Positions 55,087-64,000 of a stretch of 64,000 bases of DNA are shown here, piece after piece. The notes under the pieces are model-generated. The model did no database searches, was not told the DNA's origin, and saw only the letters and a program-made list of their open reading frames with translations. This DNA is from Strongylocentrotus purpuratus. Taxonomy: Eukaryota; Echinodermata; Echinoidea; Camarodonta; Strongylocentrotidae. The stretch is from positions 25,557,493 through 25,621,492 of the forward strand of contig NW_022145609.1 of assembly GCF_000002235.5 (NCBI RefSeq), in the 5' to 3' direction. The translations under genes were made by a program, and so were the position numbers. Every line of letters begins with the position of its first letter. Position 1 is the stretch's first letter.

Positions 55087-55132
<46 letters not shown>

Positions 55133-56700
55133 TAATAATAGTTATAATAATAAAATGGTGCTACATATCATTTCGTCCAAATGCGCGTCATTTCGGAGTC
55201 ATCTTTATAGTTTGCGTATGATTAGTCAAGTTCTGCATCCCTGCCTAGCATGATAAATTTATGAGTCAATAGCATTACTATTTACCTAGCTATCACCTGA
55301 ATACTTCACGACCCTCTCTCATGACAGTTTGTACCAGAGGGTCCTAAAGCTGGCGTCCTATCATTGACTATCTCTTCTTAATTTTGAAGGAATTCCCAAA
55401 CTTAAAAAAAATACAGGCCTTTTAGAACGAGGTCAAGCATATTCTTAAAATTAATCTTGCTTTGAAATATGTACATTAATAAATAGTCATACTGTGGCTT
55501 GAAATTATTATCTCAATCTCAATAATTATTGTATATGTATCATACAATCTTAGGTAATTATGCATATCACATGTGACAGGGAAATACTACAGATAACGTT
55601 AAAAATTCGATGATATCAAAATTCTCTTGCGTGTCGCGTTTGTGTACCTAAATAAATGTCGACCCATTTGCCTTGAAGCAATTTAACTGTTGCTTTCATT
55701 TTTTTAACCCCAGTATGTGTCAGTAAAGTATACTATATCTTGTGCCAGAAATTCATTCCGACTAGGCCCTGTTACATTTACAAAGCCGCGATAATTTTTC
55801 CCAATCCTTTAAACTGGGACCTCAAAGAACTCTCGGATTTTTGCTGCAATATAAAGTCCGCGGTCTTTAGCAAGTTGTGCGTATGATCATGTCTTTTTGC
55901 CGCCCAAAATGCTGGTCCCTCGTAGCGCGCGGAAGAACAAATCCGTTGTCTCTGTGGTCTGCAAGCGAACTTTTACCTCGTAGAAGAACGAAACAAACAA
56001 AAACGAAGATTTTCGCGCGGAATTCACACTCCTATAACTCCTCATCAGCAGGGTTTGTTCAAGGTCCATAATTCCATAATTCCTTCCCGCCACAACTGAC
56101 AAGTCTTTGTCCATTGGGTTATAGTAGTTGATGAATAACAGGATTATCAACAATGTATGAAGATTCTATTTGAGTTATATTAACAAATGTAAATATCATT
56201 TCGTAAAATCCCGCGTCGGGTCTGAGTCGGGTCTGAGTGAACTTTATAGTTTGCGTAAGATAAGTAAGGAAATTCAGTACATCCCTTGGTATCATGTTAA
56301 CATCGCGAGTTGAAAGCGTTTTTACCATAATTTGTTTTTCTTTAGAAGTTACCTCTCTTTATACATGTATCAAACACATGAGAGAGAGAAAAGAAAATTA
56401 GATCCATACTGGAATACGTAAATGTGGTGTTCTGCAAGCCACCCAAATCTTTGTTTTGCTTATTAGAGGTTGAGGGTTTGGAGGGCAAAAGAAATCATTC
56501 GAAATGTTCTGAATCTTCTTTCTAAATTCACGAAGCTAGTTCTCATTGAAACCATTATCATGCCCTAATAGAGGCAAGATTACTTACTGTAATACACTAA
56601 TTGCAACCAAAACAAAATTTAATATGCTGTACAAATCTTAATAAAAATGATCACATGTTGGGTAGTAGAGTTGCCAATGTTTATTTAGTGTGAGCTAGGT
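53990..56700. repeat. Duplicated block 53990-54600 and 56085-56700
   Basis: Both contain ACTGACAA.AAGTCT, the TCCCGCGTCG motif, GAAGTTACCTCTCTTTATAC, AGATCCATACTGGAATACGT, ATCTTTGTTTTGCTTATTAG and TGTTGGGTAGTAGAGTTGCC in the same order about 2.1 kb apart, diverged by small indels. Non-coding. Confidence 0.85.
55086..55155. repeat. (AAT)n microsatellite
   Basis: ATAATAATAAT run of about 65 bp with few interruptions. Confidence 0.9.
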
Positions 56701-56734
56701 ATGAGGCGCCGTTTGTAAAACAATTATATAGACA

Positions 56735-57390
56735 AATTATATGTTATATAATCATTATTTAACAAATAATAACCATTATTTACATATAATGCAAGAAAAT
56801 GTACATTTTTATTTGTATATAATTCTTAACACATTTTTATTATTTATAAATAATGACAAAGAACGTTTCATTATTTATATATAATTGCCACTATTTATAA
56901 ATAATTAAAATTCACACTTTCATTATTTATATATAATAAAAAGCGTATTTCAATTATATAATATATAATGAAAAGCACATTTCCATTATATAATATATAA
57001 TGAAAAGCCATTTCCATTATATAATATATAATGAAAAGCGTATTTCCATTATATAATATATAATGAAACGCACATTTCCATTATATAATATATAATGAAA
57101 AGCGTATTTCCATTATATAATATATAATGAAAAGCACATTTCCATTATATAATATATAATGAAAAGCGTGATCCATTATATAATATATAATGAAAAGCAC
57201 ATTCCATTATATAATATATAATGAAAAGCACATTTCAATTATATAATATATAATGAGAGGCGTATTTCCATTATATAATATATAATGAAAAGCACATTTC
57301 CATTATATAATATATAATGAACAGCGCATTTCCATTATATAATATATAATGAAAAGCGCATTTCCATTATATATTAAATAACGATTGTGT
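56735..57390. repeat. AT-rich palindromic minisatellite, about 33-bp unit
   Basis: About 13 regular copies of CCATTATATAATATATAATG plus AAAAGCACATTT or GCGTATTT from 56950 to 57370, preceded by degenerate ATTATTTATATATAAT units. Each unit has the self-complementary core ATTATATAATATATAAT, so single strands can cruciform. Confidence 0.92.
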
Positions 57391-58135
57391 ATGCAAATGT
57401 CAATGGTTGGTAACGCCCATAATATGAATATTCATGAGCTTGACTGATATTATTATCCTCTATTCCAGGCACCTTTCCATTTCGTGTTCTTTGTGCATTC
57501 TTATCAGAAATCCTACGTTCGGTAAATAAGTCTCTGTATCACCATTCTCCTTCTTATTTGTATGCAGATTTGGTTATAATGATTGATAACTGTAATCATC
57601 CTCATTATTTTAATAAGAAATTTTTCTATCTGTGATGGAAGTTTTTATGTACGATTGCCTGATCTGAAGACAAGACTTTCGCTGCATGCATATTTAATGT
57701 ATGACGTCACCCACACAGAGTGAGAGCTCGAAGTTTTCTTTGAAAGTTTGATGGTGAGTACAGCTGTAATTACGTTCAAATCTCGTAAATTGAATCATAT
57801 TTATAAACATATCTGCTGTAGATATGAATCTGCTGATATGTCTGTACATTATGAAGTGGTTTAAGATGAATTTAGGAGTAATCTACACTCGAACTTTTGA
57901 TTCGTTATTTATCGTCGTGAGAAATATTGCAGCTCGATTGCCATCGTCACTCCTTGATCCTTGGCCCAAACTTTCGGGCGAGACCCTCTCTGAAAATTAG
58001 ATACGAGTATAGGGTCTATAGGCAGATCACTTCACTAGCGCTAGCTGCATCAATGATACAAGCTTTTTGTTACTTTTAGGTCCAACTGTTGAAAAACTAC
58101 TTTCATAGTTGGGTCAGAAGAAAGTTAATAGCTAA

Positions 58136-58960
58136 CATTATATACCTCACTTAAGAAATCCAGCCATCTGATTGGTCGAATTGCATTCATAAACTTCAAC
58201 TGTTCCTGTAAAATTCTCGGTAACCATGCATAAAACATTTCAATATTTTTAATAACCATGGTTATTAAAACAGTTGGTCAGCCTCCATGGTTACCCCATA
58301 GGTTTACATGTTAAAAAATGGTTTGAGCGATGGAGGATGCCGTATGTGTGCGAAGGATTGGTCGGTAATTTCAATACAATTGAATCTCGATCGATCTTAC
58401 CAGGGATATATATCCCTGATCTTACCGACAATTTTATCTTGCATTGTTGACATGAAGACGAAAATAAACTTCCAAAAACAAAAAAACAACATCTGCCGAT
58501 AGATCTTGATCTAAGTTCGTGCCAATATGCATTGCAAAAGTAAAAGAAGAGTCCGTATATGGAGCTTTTGCGAAGCATTCATCACACGCGAAGCCGGTTT
58601 CAATCCATTTTAATGTATATATTGGAGAAAACTGCCAAGCATGTTAACGGCGGGCCATAGCCGAGTGGTCTAAGCGTTGGTTTTCGGTACACCTCTTGTT
58701 GTACGCAAGGGTTCGAATCCCGTCTTCGACGAAATGATAAATATTTTTCATTTTTCATTTTTTAGTCTATTTTTTTTCGGCATATAAAAGTATTAATGAC
58801 TGCTTTAATATTCGAGAAATAGTTGTTTTCATACGCTCTCGGGAAGGTTACAATTGGGCTATTCCCCTCGGCAAGCCTCGGGGAATAGCACAATTCTAAC
58901 CTTCCCTTGAGCGTAATAAAACAACTATTTCTCTCAAAGCAGTCATTAATACTATACTAA
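58136..58960 (+). mobile_element. MITE family copy 4, with full terminal hairpin
   Basis: Starts TATATACCTCACTTAAGAAA. The 3' end is a large hairpin, about 58781-58958: TATTAATGACTGCTTTAATA to GCTATTCCCCTCGGCAAGCC and back to AAAGCAGTCATTAATACTA, with arms of about 85 bp. Contains the tRNA-like insert at 58651-58733. Confidence 0.7.
58651..58733 (+). tRNA. tRNA-like sequence (Leu/Ser-type), probably pseudogene or SINE head
   Basis: A box TAGCCGAGTGG (58658-58668) and perfect B box GGTTCGAATCC (58710-58720), with a variable-arm-like stretch between as in type II tRNAs. The putative acceptor strands CGGGCCA and CTTCGAC do not pair, so a functional tRNA is unlikely, although pol III promoter boxes are intact. 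Absent from sister MITE copies. Confidence 0.45.
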
Positions 58961-59639
58961 AAAGCATGGTCACAGTTGACATGAACAAGCGCCAAAATTT
59001 AGACCAGATACCGAGATAGACGAGTACGAGAGTAGAAAATTTGAGGCCTAACAAAGTTCGGCCTACAGACCAGTAATTAATTGGACTACCTGTGAACAGG
59101 CGTGGATCCAGGATTTCTTAGGGGGGGGGGGGCCCCAATTTGAAAAGAATCTGCACCACCCCACTCTTACATGCAGGTTCCGCTAAACGTTTCTCTAAGT
59201 AGGTGAGGGTGGGGGGGGGGGGGGAGGTATTTACGATCAAGTAGAGCGTTGTGAAATTGGCGTGGTGTCTAAGGGCAAAGAACGTGCGGGGGTCAAGGGG
59301 TGGAACCCCCAGAAGCTCAGGGGTATAGGCATTTAATTGCGGTCAGATGAGCATATTACTATTAGCATACCTTATTTGTGACACTGGCAGGACACTAATT
59401 GGCGTCACTATTCTTTCTTTCTTTATGAATTTGCCATTGTCCCACAAACGCATTAAAAAGTATAATTTATTAAACTTTGAGGAAAAATCTCAGAAAATTA
59501 TGTCATTTCAGCAACATTTGTAAATCACCGGTAATCACCGGTATCGAATTTAGAAATAAACCACGTTTGAATTATATTTGGGGGGCATCTGTCAACCCCC
59601 CCCCCCCCTAAGTCCCCTTCCCCATCAGTACGCCAGTGC

Positions 59640-60300
59640 CCCCCCCCTGATCTACACGTAACTGATCTCCCCTACCTTTCTTCTTTCTCTTTTTTTCTTT
59701 CCCTTTCTCTCCTATTTCCCTTTCCTTTCCCTTCCTACTCTCTGTTTTAGGTTTGCTAGGGGGAAGCAAGGGCCTTTTGGCCCCCCCCCCTCCCCGATCC
59801 ACACATTGTTGGCGGGATTAATCGCAACTGTTCTCCCCTTCTTATCACCCTTTTCTTTTCTTCTTCCTCTTTTTTGTTTCCTTTTAGCTCTCCTCTATCC
59901 CTTTCCCTTCCTTCTCCTTTTTTTTTGGGGGGGGGGGGGGGGGAGGGAGGAGGAGGCAAGGGCCTTTGGCCCCCCCCCTCAAACTACAACTTGTTGGCGG
60001 GAAAATTGCAACTGATTTCTCCCTTCTTTTCTTCTACCTCTTTTTCCTTCTCTTTATCCCCTCTTTACTTTTTTTCTTTCCCTTTCCTTCCTTCTCTTTT
60101 ATTTTTTGATGGGGGGAGGGGGAGAGGTTACAGCTGGGAGGCAAGGCCCTTTCGGCCCCCCGATCTCCTTTTCCCTATTTTCTTCTTTCTTTCCCTTTCT
60201 CTCCTTTTTCCCTTCTTTTCCTTCTCTCTCTCTCTCTTTTTTTTTTTTTTTTTGCGGATGGGGTGGGGGGGGGGGGGGGGCCAAGGCCCGCTCGGCCGCG
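59640..60300. repeat. Four-copy polypyrimidine/poly-G minisatellite
   Basis: About 150-170-bp units: CT-rich stretch (TTCCCTTCCTTCTCTTTT), a G-run of up to 18, then GGCAAGGGCCTTTTGGCCCCCC and AACTG. Copies are at about 59640-59790, 59800-59975, 59985-60160 and 60165-60300. Long R-loop, triplex or G4-prone tract; the frames over it are artefacts. Confidence 0.85.
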
Positions 60301-60803
60301 CCTGTCTGTGAATGTGATACTCGTAGTCGTACAGAGTCTTGTAGCTATCTAACAAATTAAAACACGATCCCCCCCAAAACAAAATATTCAGTCTAGACTA
60401 CATTGTATACAGGCGTACGTATAGTGGTGCCTGTGTGTTTCTTAAACTCTTTGTTGGCTTAGCCTAATTTGCCTCTGCTCTAGGCTCTATCTTTGAATTT
60501 TTGTTTGCTGTAAACACGATTAAGTTTTCTCTGTCATATATAGATCTAGGTCCATACCTTTTTTGCGTTTTTTCAATTTGATAAAATGAACAGTTACGAG
60601 ACATGCATCTAGATCATCTAGAGACTGTAGATCAACTAGATCTGGATGAAGGATGAAGGATGAAGGAGGGCTTTTTTGGTAAAGAGAAAATCCAAATTAA
60701 AATAGAACAGTTAATTCTGCAAATGCTCATCAATGTTTAAATGATCATGCTCATTTCCTTTTATTCTAAGAATTGAATTCCCCCCCCCCCCTCTCTTTTA
60801 CAG

Positions 60804-61290
60804 GAAAATGTACAGAGACACTTGTCGCAGTTAATGCATGCAGTACCAAATGCTTGCTTTCTTGGAGTATGTGCTTGAAACAAGAATGTCCTGGAGAAAA
60901 CAGACCACCACAAGAGAAGGTAAACATATTTACTTTTGATCTAACTTGATCTGTTTATTTTTTTTCAAGTAAAACAACATTTTGAAATGAGTGAGGTCAA
61001 GGCCAAGCTGGAGGGGATGCGAAGGGCTGGTTTGAGAAGTATGTATTAATGGGATGGCTATGTATGATTCCACATGAAAAAATTTGAGGCCTAGGCCTAC
61101 AATGTACATGCAAGACATTTTTATGTTACAACAGAGATACATGTATGAAGTAGGTATCAATGTTTTACTTTCATTCTCTTCTCTTTTCATTCAACAGACA
61201 TACATGTACAGTATGGACTATGAAGTTCTACTTAGCCTCTTCAATGAGCTGCTGGAGCTGCGACTGGGTATCAAAACCTTGGTATTATAA
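60804..61290 (+). CDS. Possible terminal exons of an unidentified plus-strand gene
   Basis: Two stretches look like exons. 60804-60919 follows a pyrimidine-rich acceptor (CTCTCTTTTACAG) and ends AGAAG|GTAAAC; only one phase is open, giving a Cys-rich peptide with KCTETLVAVNACSTKCLLSW and KQECPGENRPPQEK. 61198-61290 follows TTTTCATTCAACAG and reads on in phase as TYMYSMDYEVLLSLFNELLE, then a short tail and TAA at 61288-61290. Phases agree. I find no start or earlier exons, and the family is not recognised; a decayed or chance pair is possible. Confidence 0.4.
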
Positions 61291-61300
61291 ACTTCATAAC

Positions 61301-62770
61301 CAGTGGCGGAGATATGTTGTTAGCCAGGGGGGAGGGGTCAGTGCCCCCCCCCCCCCCCCACTTTTTCAAGTACCCCCAGTATGCCCCTTTTATGGCCTTT
61401 TCACATAGGTAAAGTGCCATATTACTTTGACAAGTTCCCCTATAAATTTGTAAAATTGCCCCTTCCCCATTTCACCTCTGATAAGTGCCCCTTATCCTTC
61501 GACAAGTTCCCATTATTCTATGCAATAAGTGTTCATTTTCCATTCTCATAACTGCCCTTTTTAATCTCTAGTAAGTGCCCCTTTTCAACTACGAGAAATG
61601 CCCCTTTTCACTTTTGATAAGTGCCCCCTCCATCTCCTGATTAGTGCTCTTTTCATCTCTGATGAGTGTCCCATTTTGTCTCTAATAACTGCCACTTTTA
61701 TTTGACACGCCCCCTTTTCCTTCCTAATAAATGCTCTTTTTTCTGATCATAAGTACCCCTTACCCTTCTCATAATTACCCCTTTTCATCTCTCATAAGTG
61801 CCTTGTTTACTTTAACATGTGCCTCTTTTCCTTTTTAATAAGAGCCACTTCCCCGTTTTCAGAATAGCCCCCTTTCACCTCCAATAAATGCCCCTATTAA
61901 AATCTGATCTGCACCTCCCTTTTTGTCTCGCCTACAAGCAAAAAGTGAGACATAGGCGCTGCTTTTCCGGTGACGGCGACGGCGTCAACATCAAAAACTT
62001 AACCTAAGGTTAAGTTTTTGAATTTTTGATATAATTTTCAAAGTTTAAGTTTTTAGTCAATGAAACTTAGACTATAGGGTTATCAAGTATTCCCAATCAC
62101 GTGAGAATTCCCATTCTCATAAGTGCCTTTTTTCATTCCTGGTGAGTGCCTCTTTCTGTAGGTCTAAGAAGTGCCCCATTTTCACCTCTGATAATTACCC
62201 TTTTTACATGACACATGCTCCTTTTCCCCTTATCCCTTTAGTGTCCCCTTTTCCTCTCATCATTAAACGCGCCCCTAATTTCAAGCGACTAGAGTAACTT
62301 CCCCCAAAGCTCGCTCGCATTTATAGATGATATAATTACGTTACTTATTAAAGGGCTTTTCAGTCTTCCATTGTGAGAATGTGCTTATAACCCCATCAGG
62401 ATTGGGTTTTTCCCTCTTAATAAGATGCAATTTTTTGTACTGCAATATCTTGTATAATAATAATAATAATAACCTAGACTTATATAGCGCATTTCATCTT
62501 CGAAGAAAATAGCAATGCGCTTTACAATATTACAATATTAATACAACAAAATTACACATAACAACTAATTCATGAACTAAAGATATATATGTATGGTGTA
62601 TAAAGAGAAACAAATGTTGAAATCGTCCCTGATAATGTAATCACAATGTAGGGGTATATACCATTGTCTAAAAAATTGATATTTTCGCTTTGAGATTCCC
62701 TTTTTTTCCAGAAAGTGCCTATTTTGTTGGTGCCCCCCCCCCACTTTGGAAGACGCTCCGCCACTCCTGG
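61301..62770 (+). repeat. Degenerate AAGTGCCCCTTTTC minisatellite between hAT-like ends
   Basis: Starts CAGTGGCGGAG and ends CTCCGCCACTC, an inverted pair typical of hAT termini, but I see no matching 8-bp target duplication. The interior repeats CTGATAAGTGCCCCTTTTC-like units of about 25-30 bp. An unrelated insert with hairpin AACTTAACCTAAGGTTAAGTT lies at about 61935-62090. Confidence 0.6.
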
Positions 62771-64000
62771 GGGGACACATCAGTCAAAATCGCGCACAGG
62801 GGGGGGGGGGGGGTTGAGGGGTAATGTGCCCCCCTCCGAAGCTGAATTTTTGAACCTGGATTTTGTCAAACTCCCAATAGATAAATATCATTCACAATTC
62901 TCTTCAAGCAGTACGTGTAACTTCACCTTGCAAGCAGTATGTTTAATTTTTTAATCACCTTATATATTAGGCCCTGTATTTCAGCTCAAATTGTTTAGTG
63001 ATTGTGGACAGGCGAAGCAGGAAAATAGAAAATTTGGCCTTCATACACACAACCACACCAGTGATACCATGAAACAGAAACACTATTACAATGATTACCG
63101 GTACTGAAACATAGTTTTCAAACTACCGAGGAGAGGTAACCAGGAACCAAGGTATAATACAATGATACAATTTTACCCATGTTGTAGTAGTACATGGTAG
63201 TAGTATGGATATCCCGCCTCTTCTTTTATGCACATCCTTTCCACTGCTATCGCAAGTTTTAAAAAAAGGGCCCAATGTCTGCATAACTAAGCAAGGTAGG
63301 AGTTCATTAAAAACATGATGTAAAACATTAAGTATATCACACTAAAGCATCTCAATCTGACAGCACGATGTGGAGAAAAGTTAATGGTGTAGATAAATAC
63401 ACAACAAATATGTTCATCGGCAGTCTAAGTCAAGCAATCATTTATAAAACTGAGGCTTTGCCAAGGCATCCATTTTAAGTATGTGTCTATAGGGCAAATA
63501 AGATGTAGTCAAGTACTCAAGTTACCACCTGTCAGCCAAGATCAAACTTTTGGAATATAAGAGTTTTGGGAAGGGGTCATCTTTTATCAATTTCTGTTTA
63601 TTGATAATAATTATAACATTTGGGAATGGGCCTATGAGTATGATTTATATATTGTATAAAACAAGCAACTGTTAATAAAAGGTCTGATATACCTTGGTGC
63701 GTGTGTGGACCACGGAGTAACCATCACACTAAAGGATGTTATATACTATTGTACAGTATTATTGTTTCTCTGGAAAAAATTGCAGTCATTGAGTCATAGG
63801 TATTTTTTTTTTTTTAAGAAATGTTTTTATAATGTGTTTTATAATGAAGGGTGCAGGTCATGATACAATACATTCCCTGGAGAAAAAAATAGTGCTCAGA
63901 TTTAGCCTAAGTATGCTTTGTTGAATTTTTAAAGAAAAAAGTAATCTACAAATGGAAGTAGCAGATGAGGTCATTTGTGCTTAATATTTGACCATCAATG
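62771..64000. other. Non-coding, nothing recognised
   Basis: AT-rich sequence with no convincing exon, RNA gene or element border on either strand. Confidence 0.5.

Larger units (their letters stand above)
51898..60803. other. Intergenic or upstream region, no gene recognised
   Basis: The NLR 5' non-coding exon and promoter should lie here, upstream of 51900, but I cannot place them. The region contains transposon arms, a degenerate repeat family (GCCTGATAAAGAATATCAAA; TCCCGCGTCGTTTCTGAGTG) near 53280, 53570, 54060, 55160 and 56190, microsatellites and minisatellites. Short frames show no domain or splice structure. Confidence 0.6.

Noticed and set aside
58651..58733. Functional tRNA gene
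   Set aside because: A and B boxes are good but the acceptor stem does not pair, and the sequence sits inside a MITE copy.

Overview
This is eukaryotic DNA from an animal, most likely a sea urchin or another echinoderm. The reasons are one very large intron-rich NLR immune gene with DEATH-NACHT-LRR order, a 2A-like peptide in that gene (an association described for sea urchin NLRs), and dense MITE, hAT, Helitron-like and tRNA-derived repeats with long poly-G tracts. The species assignment is inference; amphioxus or another marine invertebrate is not excluded. No bacterial-type operon, CRISPR array or intact structural RNA gene is visible.

Central feature: a single minus-strand gene runs from 51897 down to 3919. 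I reconstructed 24 coding exons by eye from GT/AG borders. Every junction phase matches, and the spliced length is exactly 2889 codons including the stop (2888 aa). In order it encodes: a basic N-terminus with two hydrophobic membrane segments and about 40 short S/T/N-rich repeats (exon 1); a 2A-like motif, GDVEQNPGP (exon 2); a death-fold domain (exon 3); a 33-nt linker (exon 4); a NACHT ATPase (exon 5); two consecutive copies of a four-exon LRR module (exons 7-10 and 11-14); the first exon of a third copy (15); a tandem array of seven near-identical phase-0 LRR exons (16-22) and one more LRR exon (23); and a Q/P/H/S-rich, prion-like C-terminal exon (24). If the 2A works, translation yields two proteins: a 700-aa membrane-anchored repeat protein and a 2188-aa cytosolic DEATH-NACHT-LRR receptor.

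Layout: 1-3918 is 3' flank with simple repeats and a polypyrimidine minisatellite. 3919-51897 is the NLR gene; its introns hold two Helitron/pearl-like elements (7091-8460, 15556-15926), two hAT-type elements with clear 8-bp target duplications (16410-16813, 22397-25518), a Tc1/mariner-like foldback MITE (19794-20610), four copies of one MITE family, an inverted GGACAATTACCCC minisatellite next to the 2A exon, and a relic of the NACHT exon end. 51898-60803 is non-coding, with segmental duplications and an AT-rich minisatellite. 60804-61290 holds two plausible terminal exons of an unidentified plus-strand gene. 61300-64000 is repeat-rich with no gene seen.

The gene looks built for rapid change: the LRR exons are phase 0-0 and multiples of three, so any number gives an open reading frame, and a 1527-bp two-exon block has been duplicated recently.
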